64,000 bases of DNA from Meiothermus ruber DSM 1279 (GTDB lineage: Bacteria; Deinococcota; Deinococci; Deinococcales; Thermaceae): contig NC_013946.1 in assembly GCF_000024425.1 (NCBI RefSeq), forward strand, positions 1,116,001-1,180,000, read 5' to 3'. The position numbers and the translations under genes are program-made. This document shows, piece after piece, positions 34,501 to 42,270 of the stretch. The notes beneath the pieces are model-generated. The model searched no databases, was not told where the DNA came from, and was given only the letters and a program-made list of their open reading frames with translations. The stretch's first letter is position 1, and the number at the start of each line of letters is the position of its first letter.

Positions 34501-35167
34501 CGAAGGTGACCTGCACCTGCAAGGGCACCTCCCGCCCCAGGTCTTGCATGGCCTGGCGGCTGGCCAGCACCGCGCAGCGCACCTGCAGCACGTCCTGGCA
34601 GGTCTCGATGATCAGCAGGTCCACCCCGCCCCGGATCAGGCCGCGGGCGGCGGTGCGGTACGACTCAAACATCTCTTTCCAGCCGATCTGCCCCAGCGAG
34701 ATGAGCTTGGTGCCCGGCCCCAGCGACCCCGCCACAAAGCGGGGTTTTTCGGCCGACTTCTTATCGGCTTCGCTGCGGGCAATCTGGGCGGCGGCATAGG
34801 CCAGGTCTTCGGCCTCGGCCTCGAGGCCATACTCGGCCAGCACGTGCGGCATGGAGCCGAAGCTATTGGTCTCGATCACGTCGGCGCCGGCCTCGAGGTA
34901 GCTCCGGTGAATGGCGGCAATCACGTCGGGCCGGGTGCGGTTCAGAATTTCCGGGCAGCCGTTGTACTGGGGCCCACCAAAGTCGGCGTCGCCCAGGTTG
35001 TACTTGAATATCTCCGTCCCCATGGCCCCGTCGTAGACCAGCACCCGTTCCGAGAGGGTCTTCAGATAGGGGAAAGCCTGGGCTCGAGCCTCCCGGGCGT
35101 AGCCCTGGGCCGTGAGGGGCTCAACCCCTTGTTCCGCAAAAAAGTCACGCGGTGCGCTCACACTCAC
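31520..35167 (-). CDS. metH: cobalamin-dependent methionine synthase MetH
   Basis: 1215 residues from GTG 35167, a full-length enzyme. Modules in order: homocysteine-binding with the zinc cysteines (GINC, [10 protein letters not shown]), pterin-binding ([16 protein letters not shown]), cobalamin cap and Rossmann domain with [20 protein letters not shown] supplying the cobalt His, and the C-terminal AdoMet reactivation domain with [11 protein letters not shown]. It remethylates homocysteine with methyltetrahydrofolate. The start is chosen because TACAAT lies seven bases upstream, leaving a leaderless message and thus no room for a cobalamin riboswitch. A second GTG is two codons in. Confidence 0.95.
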   Translation of the reverse strand: [1215 protein letters not shown]

Positions 35168-35174
35168 AACGGCT

Positions 35175-35180
35175 ATTGTA
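35175..35180 (-). promoter_or_regulatory. metH -10 box (leaderless)
   Basis: On the minus strand TACAAT at 35180-35175 is followed by seven bases and GTG 35167. A -35 hexamer is weak (CATACA near 35203-35198). The divergent queG promoter starts about 40 bp away. Confidence 0.5.
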
Positions 35181-35219
35181 GAGCACGGTATACCAAATGT
35201 ATGCAGCGGGCTTCCTGGC

Positions 35220-35248
35220 TTGTATTTACCTGTTGAACCCCAGACAAT
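35220..35248 (+). promoter_or_regulatory. queG promoter (leaderless)
   Basis: TTGTAT (35220-35225), 17-bp spacer, GACAAT (35243-35248), then six bases to the GTG start at 35255. Confidence 0.6.
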
Positions 35249-35254
35249 TGGCGT

Positions 35255-36352
35255 GTGCAGGTGGCTGAAGCGCTTACCCAAGCAGCGCAGGAGCGGGGCT
35301 TTTTAACCGCCTGGGCCGGCCTGGACTTGCCGCAGGAAACCCAGCAGCGCTACCGCGACTGGCTGGCCGAAGGCAAGCAGGCTGGGATGGCCTACCTGCC
35401 CCGGAACCTGGAAACCCGGCTTAACCCCTCCCAGCGCTTTACATGGGCCCGCAGCGTGCTGGTGCTGGCTGCGCCCCACGCCTACCCGCCGCCTCCCAAA
35501 CCCCCCGGCGGTCTCCGCCTGGGTCGGGTGGCCCGCTACGCCTGGGTGCGTGACTATCACCGCTTGATGCAACCCCACCTGGAAGCCCTCGAGCACCTGG
35601 CCCAGCGCCTGGGGGCGCAGGCCAAGGGCTACGTGGACACCGGCCCGCTGTCCGAGCGTTCCTATGCCGCGCTGGGGGGCCTGGGCTGGATTGGCCGCAA
35701 CGCCATGCTGATGCGGATGGGGGAGGGCACCTACCTTACGCTGGCGGTGCTCCTCACCTCGCTCGAGGCCCCCCCCGCGGAGCCCTACCCCAACCGCTGC
35801 GGACGGTGCAGCCGCTGCGTAGCCCACTGCCCCACCCAGGCCCTGCTGGGCGACGGAACCCTGGACTCGAGGCGCTGCATCAGCTACTGGACCATCGAGC
35901 ACCGCGGCCCGATTCCGGGCGAGCTTTGGGCGGGCATTGGCGACTGGCTGTTTGGCTGTGATATCTGCCAGGAGGTGTGTCCCTGGAACCGCAAGGCCAG
36001 GTCTTTCTGGCAGGATTTTGTCCCCGAACCCGAGCTGGCCTACCCCAACCTGGAAGACTTTTTCTTTCTTTCTTCAAAAGCCTTCGAACGCAAATACGCT
36101 GGAACAGTGTTCCTGCGTCCGGGCCGCACCCGCATGGCCCGCAACGCGCTGGTGGTGCTGGCCAACCTGGGCAACCCGGACTACCTGCCGCTGGTGCGCC
36201 GGGCCGCCCAGGACGTCAATCCTTTGGTAAGGGCCACCGCCGCTCGAGCCCTGGCCCGGCTGGGTGATTTTGTTTCGCTTGAGCCGCTGCGCCGCGACCC
36301 GGTGTTGCAGGTGGCGGGATTGGCACGGGGTCTGCTGGAAAGACAGGGCTGA
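35255..36352 (+). CDS. queG: epoxyqueuosine reductase QueG
   Basis: 365 residues. Reduces epoxyqueuosine to queuosine in tRNA using a cobalamin cofactor and two 4Fe-4S clusters. The cluster ligands are visible as CGRCSRCVAHCPTQAL and GCDICQEVCPWN. A C-terminal HEAT-like segment (YLPLVRRAAQDVNPLVRATAARALARLG) is typical of the longer QueG form. It is divergent from metH, another B12 enzyme, though the promoters are separate. The start is GTG, placed by the nearby -10 box. Confidence 0.93.
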   Translation: MQVAEALTQAAQERGFLTAWAGLDLPQETQQRYRDWLAEGKQAGMAYLPRNLETRLNPSQRFTWARSVLVLAAPHAYPPPPKPPGGLRLGRVARYAWVRDYHRLMQPHLEALEHLAQRLGAQAKGYVDTGPLSERSYAALGGLGWIGRNAMLMRMGEGTYLTLAVLLTSLEAPPAEPYPNRCGRCSRCVAHCPTQALLGDGTLDSRRCISYWTIEHRGPIPGELWAGIGDWLFGCDICQEVCPWNRKARSFWQDFVPEPELAYPNLEDFFFLSSKAFERKYAGTVFLRPGRTRMARNALVVLANLGNPDYLPLVRRAAQDVNPLVRATAARALARLGDFVSLEPLRRDPVLQVAGLARGLLERQG

Positions 36353-36355
36353 GTA

Positions 36356-37066
36356 TTACTGAGGAAACCGCCCCTGCCGCACCACTTCTGCCAGCACCTC
36401 GGGTAGCTCCCAGGCTGCCAGGTCGAAGGTCACCTGGCCGTAGTCGTAGGGTAGTTTCAAGAAGCGGTGGAGCACCTCGCCGTGGATATCGTCCTCCAGA
36501 ATCAGCACGTCGGCCCCCGGCTCACCCCCCAGGCTCAGGCCCACCGAGCCCGGATCGAAGACCACACCCCTGTGCACCACCCGGCGAAAGGGGATGTGTT
36601 TACCGGCCACCACCGCGTAGCGCGAACGGATGGACTCGAGCATCTTCAAAATTTCCTGGGGATGGGCTTCGTTCAGGTCAATTTTGTTCTCTGGATCTTC
36701 CGGCGAGCCGTGGAAGGCCATCAGGCGGCCCCCGGGGGTGTCGTAGCGGTGGCGTGAGCGCAGGTTGCGCAGGAAATGTAGTTCGCGCTGGCCGAGCTGC
36801 TCGCGCGTCCAGATGATGGTGGTCTCGGCGATGCCCTCCCGCGGCGGCGCGGGCAGGGCATAGGCCACCCGCAGGTCGGCTGCGCCGGGCACACAGGGAA
36901 TACCCTCGCGGTCGAGTCTGCGGATCACCTGCCGGGGATGGGGCCCGTAGCCGACTATATCTCCAACCGCCAATACCTGTTCAACCCCTTCCTTGCGCAA
37001 GGCCTCGAGGGCGGCCTCGAGCGCCGGTAGATTGGCATGGATTTCGGCAATAATTCCGAGTCGCAT
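36356..37066 (-). CDS. metallophosphoesterase-like protein with degenerate metal motifs
   Basis: 236 residues with the YfcE/ApaH-like calcineurin fold: GDIVGYGP (D36) and FHGSP (H119) are in place. Other metal-binding motifs are altered. The first motif DxHGN reads AEIHAN (E8, H10), GNHD reads GAAD (61-64) and GHTH reads GKHI (155-158). Several metal ligands are therefore replaced, so catalysis by the usual two-metal mechanism is doubtful. It may be a binding protein or an enzyme with changed metal use. It converges on queG with a 3-bp gap. Confidence 0.75.
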   Translation of the reverse strand: MRLGIIAEIHANLPALEAALEALRKEGVEQVLAVGDIVGYGPHPRQVIRRLDREGIPCVPGAADLRVAYALPAPPREGIAETTIIWTREQLGQRELHFLRNLRSRHRYDTPGGRLMAFHGSPEDPENKIDLNEAHPQEILKMLESIRSRYAVVAGKHIPFRRVVHRGVVFDPGSVGLSLGGEPGADVLILEDDIHGEVLHRFLKLPYDYGQVTFDLAAWELPEVLAEVVRQGRFPQ

Positions 37067-37156
37067 GTTGTTCTCATTCTGCCATGAGCGGGCTTTGCGG
37101 ACGAACCATTTTTTACCGTTAATCCCGACGCTACAGATAATACCGCTTATGATTGG

Positions 37157-38551
37157 GTGGTGCAGAGCTGGTTGTCCCTGCTATCCGGCATGGCCTTGGC
37201 TGCAGCCCTACCGCCCGCTCCTTTGGGCATTCTGGCCCCTCTACCCCTGGCCTGGCTGCTGGGCCGGGGGGGGTTTGGTGCTGGCTTTCTGGCCGGTCTG
37301 GGGTTCTGGGCCCTACACCTGGTCTGGCTGCCCCTGAGTTTTGTGGCGCTGTTCGAAACCCCCTGGGGTGCGGTGCCCTACCTGCCCCTGGTGCTGATCA
37401 AGGCCGCCCTCTGGGGGGTGGTCTTTGGCCTTAGCCGAGGCCGGCCCCTGCGCCGCGCGGGGCTCTGGGTGGTGCAGGAATACCTCACCTCGCTGGGTGA
37501 GGTGGCTTTCCCTTGGGGTTTTATAGGCTACGCTCTGGTCGAGGCCCCAGGACGGATACTGGCCAGCCTGGGCGGGGTGTACCTGCTCTCGCTGGTGGTG
37601 CTGGGGGTGGCGGTGGGCCTACAGGCGGCCTGGCGACGGTTGTGGGCCGACCCGGTGGTCTTCTCCTTTCCGACCCTGGGCCTGCTTGGGCTGGTCATCT
37701 TCTGGGTCGGCTTGTGGGTGATGCCCTTGCCAGCCGCACAGGGCAACGAACAGGCCCTGCTGGTACAGGGCAACATCAATCCATTGCGGAAGCTCGAGGG
37801 CCTCTCAGCCGAGGCCACCTACCTACAGCTCACCCGCCAAGGCTTGCAGGCTCATCCGGGTGTTGCTGTGGTGGTTTGGCCGGAAACAGCCGTTTCCGGC
37901 TTCGCACCGGAGCTCGAGGCTTTGCTGGCCGACCGCGAGCTGCTGAGCGGCCTCGAGACCGGCCTAACCAACCGCGTGGTGCGGGTGTACCAGGGTCAGA
38001 TTACCCACTACTATGATAAAAACCGCCTGGTTCCCTTCGGCGAATACTTTCCCTGGAGCGGGGCCCTGCACCCGGTGTACAGCTTCTTTTTCCGCGCCTT
38101 TGGCTTCCCTCAAGGATTGGAGAGCCGTACCCCTGGCCAGGCCTATCAGCCCCTGGGCCGATATGGGGCCTTCATCTGCTATGAGTCGGTGTTCCCATCG
38201 GTGACGCGCAGGCTGGTGCTGGCCGGCGCCGAAGTTCTGGAACTGGGCTCCAACGACGCCTGGTACGGCCCCAGTTTTGGCGGCCTGCAGCACTTCCAGA
38301 TGGGCCGCTTGCGGGCTGTGGAAACCGGACGCTGGCTGCTGCGTGCGGGCAACGATGGGGTAACAGCCATTATCGATCCCTACGGGCGGGTTACCGCCCG
38401 CATACCCCAGCGGCAAGCAGCCTACCTGGTGGGGGCCTTCGCCGCCCAGCGACACCAGACCCCCTATGTGCGCTTTGGAGACTGGGCGGTGGTTCTGGCC
38501 GGGCTTTTGGGCATCGGCTTGCGAAACCGAGCAAAAGGCACTATAGTTTAG
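37157..38551 (+). CDS. lnt: apolipoprotein N-acyltransferase Lnt
   Basis: 464 residues. Adds the third acyl chain to lipoproteins at the outer face of the inner membrane. About seven N-terminal hydrophobic helices are followed by the nitrilase-like domain with the catalytic Glu (VVWPETAVSG), Lys (YYDKNRLVPFGEYFP) and Cys (FICYESVFP), and one final helix. Two adjacent GTGs, 37157 and 37160, could start it. TATGAT (37148-37153) or GATAAT (37136-37141, with TTTACC 18 bp upstream) are candidate -10 boxes. The cupredoxin lipoprotein in this window is one plausible client. Confidence 0.92.
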   Translation: MVQSWLSLLSGMALAAALPPAPLGILAPLPLAWLLGRGGFGAGFLAGLGFWALHLVWLPLSFVALFETPWGAVPYLPLVLIKAALWGVVFGLSRGRPLRRAGLWVVQEYLTSLGEVAFPWGFIGYALVEAPGRILASLGGVYLLSLVVLGVAVGLQAAWRRLWADPVVFSFPTLGLLGLVIFWVGLWVMPLPAAQGNEQALLVQGNINPLRKLEGLSAEATYLQLTRQGLQAHPGVAVVVWPETAVSGFAPELEALLADRELLSGLETGLTNRVVRVYQGQITHYYDKNRLVPFGEYFPWSGALHPVYSFFFRAFGFPQGLESRTPGQAYQPLGRYGAFICYESVFPSVTRRLVLAGAEVLELGSNDAWYGPSFGGLQHFQMGRLRAVETGRWLLRAGNDGVTAIIDPYGRVTARIPQRQAAYLVGAFAAQRHQTPYVRFGDWAVVLAGLLGIGLRNRAKGTIV

Positions 38552-38586
38552 ACTTGCTGGCCCATAGGCCAGGTGGCTGCAAGCGT

Positions 38587-38672
38587 GCCGGGATGGCGGA
38601 ATTGGTAGACGCACCCGACTCAAAATCGGACGGTTAACAGCCGTGTGGGTTCGAGTCCCATTCCCGGCACCA
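38587..38672 (+). tRNA. tRNA-Leu (anticodon CAA), CCA encoded
   Basis: GCCGGGA pairs fully with TCCCGGC in the acceptor stem. The T-arm has TTCGAGT with a five-pair stem. The anticodon loop CTCAAAA presents CAA at 38621-38623, reading UUG. The long variable arm (CGG...CCG) makes it class II, as expected for leucine. The discriminator A and CCA (38670-38672) are encoded. The outermost anticodon-stem pair looks like C.A, which is slightly unusual. Confidence 0.95.
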
Positions 38673-38700
38673 ACCAATCCCCCTGTAGCGGAGGCCCTAA

Positions 38701-38928
38701 GTGGAGTTCTTGCAAAACGTTCTAATTTTCTTTTACATCGCCATAGCCGGGTTGCTGGTCTACCTGGTGCTTTCCCAGGAGCCCAGGCAGGGCGCTGGGG
38801 ATATGTTCGGTGGTTCGACCGACCTTTTCAGCACCCGCGGGGTTACCGGTGGCCTGTATCGGATTACCGTGGTGCTGGGGGTGCTTTTTGTGGCCCTGGC
38901 TTTCTCCTTCCGCTTTTTTACCCGCTAA
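38701..38928 (+). CDS. secG: preprotein translocase subunit SecG
   Basis: 75 residues, two hydrophobic helices (about 3-24 and 52-71) around a Gly-rich loop (DMFGGSTDLFSTRG), the SecG pattern. It assists SecYE in export. GTG 38701 follows AGCGGAGG at a good distance. It starts 28 bp after tRNA-Leu and may share its transcript. Confidence 0.92.
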   Translation: MEFLQNVLIFFYIAIAGLLVYLVLSQEPRQGAGDMFGGSTDLFSTRGVTGGLYRITVVLGVLFVALAFSFRFFTR

Positions 38929-39117
38929 AGCGCGCATTCGACGATAAACCTATGGTCTGACGAGGCCACCGGGGTCGTGTGTGCACGGTGTTCTGGTGAG
39001 CGTTTCAATACACCTAAAACCAACGCGACCACTCGGGGCAATGGCCCAGGGTGCCGGGTGATCTTTACCTGTTCAGGACGTTTTTTTCTGATAGGCCACA
39101 CACCCATAGACCCCACG

Positions 39118-39137
39118 CATCCACCGTTTGGTGGATG
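39118..39137. repeat. 8-bp perfect hairpin/palindrome upstream of dppA
   Basis: CATCCACC and GGTGGATG flank a four-base GTTT. It ends 30 bp upstream of the dppA -35 box and is not followed by T residues, so an operator or a processing hairpin is as likely as a terminator. The rest of the 38929-39167 gap shows no gene or other element I can support. Confidence 0.5.
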
Positions 39138-39167
39138 TAATTCTGGCCGCATTGGGTTCCCGGGGCC

Positions 39168-39196
39168 TTGACAGCTGCATGATGGCTTTATAGCTT
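39168..39196 (+). promoter_or_regulatory. dppA promoter
   Basis: A perfect consensus TTGACA (39168-39173), 17-bp spacer and TAGCTT (39191-39196). Transcription should begin near 39203 and give a 70-base leader that ends with GTAGGAGG before the dppA ATG. It is the strongest-looking -35 in the window, as expected for an abundant binding protein. Confidence 0.75.
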
Positions 39197-39275
39197 TGTA
39201 CCAAGTCCATCTCGCTTAGATGCTTTCTTCAAAAGAGAGCGAAGGTGGTGAACTGTTTATCGTAGGAGGCACAGA

Positions 39276-41009
39276 ATGAAGAAACTCTTGATCCTAGGAA
39301 TGCTAGCCCTGGCCGGGTTGGCCCTGGCCCAGCCCAAGGTATTCAAGGGCACCGAGCCGGGTCGTGCCGGTGGAGCTTATCGCATCACCGCGATCTCCGA
39401 CCCGCGCACCTGGAACCCCTTCGTAGCCCGCGAAACCTCTTCCACCGATATCATCAGCCTGTTCCTGCCTACCCTTACCGGCTACAGCCCCTACACCCAG
39501 GCCCCTGAGGGCAACCTGGCCAAGTCGTGGGAGGTTCGCAACAACGGCCTGACCGTAATCTTCCGCCTGCGTGAAGGGGCCCGCTGGTCGGACGGCCAGG
39601 CCATCGACGCTGACGATGTGATCTTCAGCGCGACCGTGCACGCCGATCAACGGGTCAACTCCAACGCACGCAGCAGCTTCATCCTCGATGGGCAGCCCAT
39701 CCGCTGGACCAAAGTAGATCAGTACACGGTGCGGGCCGACTTCCCCAAGCCCTACGCACCGGCCCTGATCCAGGGTTGGTACATTGCGCCGGAGCACATC
39801 TTTGGCCCGGCCTACCGCGCGGGCGTGCAGCAGCTCCAGGCCCTGTGGAACCTGGACACCCCGCCGGCCCAGGTGGTCTCGGGCGGCCCCTTCAAGCTTG
39901 ACAGCTACGTCAAGGGCGAGCGGGTGGTGCTGGTGCGAAACCCCAACTACTGGGGGGTGGACGATCGCAACAACCCGGTGGCCTACCTCGAGCGCTACAC
40001 CGTACAGGTCGTGCCCGACCTTAACGCCCAGCTCGCGCGCTTCCTGGCGGGTGAGGCCGACACCTTTGCGGCTGCTAACGCCGACCAGGTGGCCCAGGTG
40101 CTGGAGCGCATCCGGGGCAACCGTCTGCGGGCTGAAATTTTCCCCAACGCCGACGTAACCCTTGGCACCAACTTCATCGTCTTCAACTGGAACCACAAAG
40201 ACCCCTTCAAGGAAAGCCTCTTCCGCCAGGTGAAGTTCCGCCGGGCCATGGCCCACCTGATGGACAAGAAGTCCATGATCGAGGTGGCCCTGGGCGGCCT
40301 GGGTCAGCCCCAGTGGAGCCCCATCTCCATCCCCAATAAGGCCTTCTTCACCGACGATGTGGTCAAGTACGAGTTCAGCCCGCAAAAAGCCGCTCAACTC
40401 CTGGCTGAGCTGGGCTTCCGTAGCAAGAACCGCGATGGCTGGCTGGTGAACGCCCAGGGCAAGGTGCTGGAGTTCAACCTGGTCACCAACCAGGGCAACA
40501 ACGTGCGCGAGCGCATCGCCCAGATCTTCCGCGACGAGGCCCGCAAGATCGGGGTCAAGGTGGAGTACCGGCCCATCGACTTCAACGAACTGGTGCGCCA
40601 GCTCACCAGCCCGGCCGCCGACGGCACCCGCGACTTCGACGCCATCCTGATCGGCCTGACCGGTGGTATCGAGCCGGCCTTCAGCCGCAACGTCTGGGAG
40701 CTCAACGGCCCCCTGCACATGTGGAACCTGGGTATCGGCGGTAAAAACCCGGCTAAGGTCGAGGCCTTCGAGGTGCTGATTGATACCCTAATGAAGCGGG
40801 GTGCGACCACCCTCGACCAGGCCCAGCGCCGCCAGATCTACGTGCAATTCCAGAAGGTGGTGGCCGAGAACCTGCCCATCATCTACACCGTGGCACCGGC
40901 CTACAACCCGGCCCGGCTGACCCGCCTGGGTGGTATGTTCCCCAAAGAGCAGATCAACTCCATCACCGGGCAGGCGCCGTACATCGAGACCGTTTTTGCT
41001 AAGGAGTGA
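39276..41009 (+). CDS. dppA: peptide ABC transporter substrate-binding protein (DppA/OppA type)
   Basis: 577 residues, SBP family 5. A signal peptide ends GLALA-QP; there is no lipobox Cys. LAKSWEVRNNGLTVIFRLREGARWSDGQAIDADDV is the family region, given here across two conserved blocks. It delivers di- or oligopeptides to DppBC. It is the first gene of dppABCDF, driven by a strong promoter and AGGAGG, and separated from dppB by a strong hairpin, which should leave it at higher expression than the membrane parts. Confidence 0.92.
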   Translation: MKKLLILGMLALAGLALAQPKVFKGTEPGRAGGAYRITAISDPRTWNPFVARETSSTDIISLFLPTLTGYSPYTQAPEGNLAKSWEVRNNGLTVIFRLREGARWSDGQAIDADDVIFSATVHADQRVNSNARSSFILDGQPIRWTKVDQYTVRADFPKPYAPALIQGWYIAPEHIFGPAYRAGVQQLQALWNLDTPPAQVVSGGPFKLDSYVKGERVVLVRNPNYWGVDDRNNPVAYLERYTVQVVPDLNAQLARFLAGEADTFAAANADQVAQVLERIRGNRLRAEIFPNADVTLGTNFIVFNWNHKDPFKESLFRQVKFRRAMAHLMDKKSMIEVALGGLGQPQWSPISIPNKAFFTDDVVKYEFSPQKAAQLLAELGFRSKNRDGWLVNAQGKVLEFNLVTNQGNNVRERIAQIFRDEARKIGVKVEYRPIDFNELVRQLTSPAADGTRDFDAILIGLTGGIEPAFSRNVWELNGPLHMWNLGIGGKNPAKVEAFEVLIDTLMKRGATTLDQAQRRQIYVQFQKVVAENLPIIYTVAPAYNPARLTRLGGMFPKEQINSITGQAPYIETVFAKE

Positions 41010-41020
41010 ACGCCTTCTGG

Positions 41021-41051
41021 GGCAAGGGGTGGCCCACCACCCCTTGCCTTT
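41021..41051 (+). terminator. intercistronic hairpin between dppA and dppB
   Basis: A perfect 12-bp stem GGCAAGGGGTGG / CCACCCCTTGCC with loop CCCA and only three T residues after it. It is probably a partial terminator or 3' stabiliser that raises dppA over dppBCDF. Confidence 0.8.
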
Positions 41052-41064
41052 ATGCTGAGGTTCT

Positions 41065-42261
41065 ATGTTTGCTTACGTCGTACGAAGGCTGCTCCAGCTC
41101 ATCCCGACCTTCTTTGGGGCTACCCTGCTGGCGTTTCTGGTGATTCAGCTTGCCCCGGGCGATTTTGTGACCCGGCTCGAGCTCGATCCCACCCAGACCC
41201 GCGAGTCCATCGCCAACCTGCGCCAGCAACTTGGCCTCGACCAGCCCCTGCCGGTGCAGTATGCCAAGTGGCTTTCCGGCATTCTGCAGGGCTATCTGGG
41301 GCTGTCCCTCTCCTACAAGACCGATGTCTGGAATGTGATCGGCCAGCGCATCCTCAACTCCATGGTGCTGGTGGTGCTGGCCACCCTGATGATCTACCTG
41401 ATCGCCATTCCCATCGGGGTGTACTCGGCCATCCGCAAGTACACCTGGCCCGACCGCACTTTTACGGTGCTGGCTTTTTTGGGCCTGGCCATCCCCAACT
41501 TCTTCTTTGGTCTGATCATGCTGTTTCTGGCAGTCTGGCTCAACGATCTGACCAATATGCGTATCCTGCCTATTGGGGGTATGACCACCGAGTTTATTCA
41601 CCTGGGCAACCTGACCCGCGCGGCCCAGATTCTCTTCCCATTCGCTTTGCTAGGAACCCTGGTTTTTGCTGGGCTCTTCTGGCAGCGAAGCCGGCGTGGG
41701 CAGGCCGCCACCTTTGGTATCTGGGTGGGGCTGGTGCTGTTTGGTATGAGCACCCTGCTGATGCTGGCGCCCCTAATACAGGGGCCGGGCTTGCCCGAAC
41801 GGCTGCCCTACACCGAGTCGCCCCTCTGGGCCCGGGCCACCAATGTGCTCTGGCATGCCTTCCCGGTGGTGATTGTGGTGGGCACCTCGGGGCTGGCCGG
41901 GCTGATGCGGGTGATGCGGGGCCAGATGCTGGATGTGCTCTCGCAGGACTACATCCGTACCGCCCGCGCCAAGGGTCTGAACGAGCGGGTGGTGATTTAC
42001 AAGCACGCGCTGCGCAACGCAGTGATCCCCTTCATCGCTGGCATTGGGGGGCTTTTGCCGGGCTTGATCGGTGGGGCCGGACTGGTGGAAGTGACCATGG
42101 CCTGGCCCGGAATCACCCCGGCGCTGCTCGAGGCCATCTCGGCCATTGATATCTATGTGATTATGGGCCTCATCACCATTACCACCGTTTTGTTGATGAT
42201 CGGCAATGTGGTCTCGGATCTGCTGCTGGCCTGGGTGGATCCGCGTATCCGCTACAGCTAG
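41065..42261 (+). CDS. dppB: peptide ABC transporter permease DppB, with extra membrane segment
   Basis: 398 residues against about 310-340 in most relatives. The N-terminus FAYVVRRLLQLIPTFFGATLLAFLVIQLAPGD is standard, and the EAA-type loop YIRTARAKGLNERVVIYKHALRNAVIPFIAG is intact. Between LPIGGMTTE and LWHAFPVVIVV lies an insertion of about 70-80 residues with two hydrophobic helices (about 190-240). It starts 13 bp after the intercistronic hairpin; GAGG is the likely ribosome site. Confidence 0.9.
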   Translation: MFAYVVRRLLQLIPTFFGATLLAFLVIQLAPGDFVTRLELDPTQTRESIANLRQQLGLDQPLPVQYAKWLSGILQGYLGLSLSYKTDVWNVIGQRILNSMVLVVLATLMIYLIAIPIGVYSAIRKYTWPDRTFTVLAFLGLAIPNFFFGLIMLFLAVWLNDLTNMRILPIGGMTTEFIHLGNLTRAAQILFPFALLGTLVFAGLFWQRSRRGQAATFGIWVGLVLFGMSTLLMLAPLIQGPGLPERLPYTESPLWARATNVLWHAFPVVIVVGTSGLAGLMRVMRGQMLDVLSQDYIRTARAKGLNERVVIYKHALRNAVIPFIAGIGGLLPGLIGGAGLVEVTMAWPGITPALLEAISAIDIYVIMGLITITTVLLMIGNVVSDLLLAWVDPRIRYS

Positions 42262-42270
42262 GGGGAGGGC

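Noticed and set aside
33788-35236. Long open frame of 482 codons on the plus strand opposite metH, rich in His, Gly and Gln
   Set aside because: It is the antisense of well-conserved metH codons; high GC leaves such shadows open. No start signal or family motif is present.
38587-38669. Reading the tRNA anticodon as AAA (Phe)
   Set aside because: The seven-base loop CTCAAAA with its four-pair inner stem places CAA at the anticodon, and the long variable arm is class II, so leucine is right.
38925-39152. Open frame of 75 codons on the minus strand in the secG-dppA gap
   Set aside because: No ribosome site, odd composition (Pro, His, Arg rich) and no motif; treated as chance.
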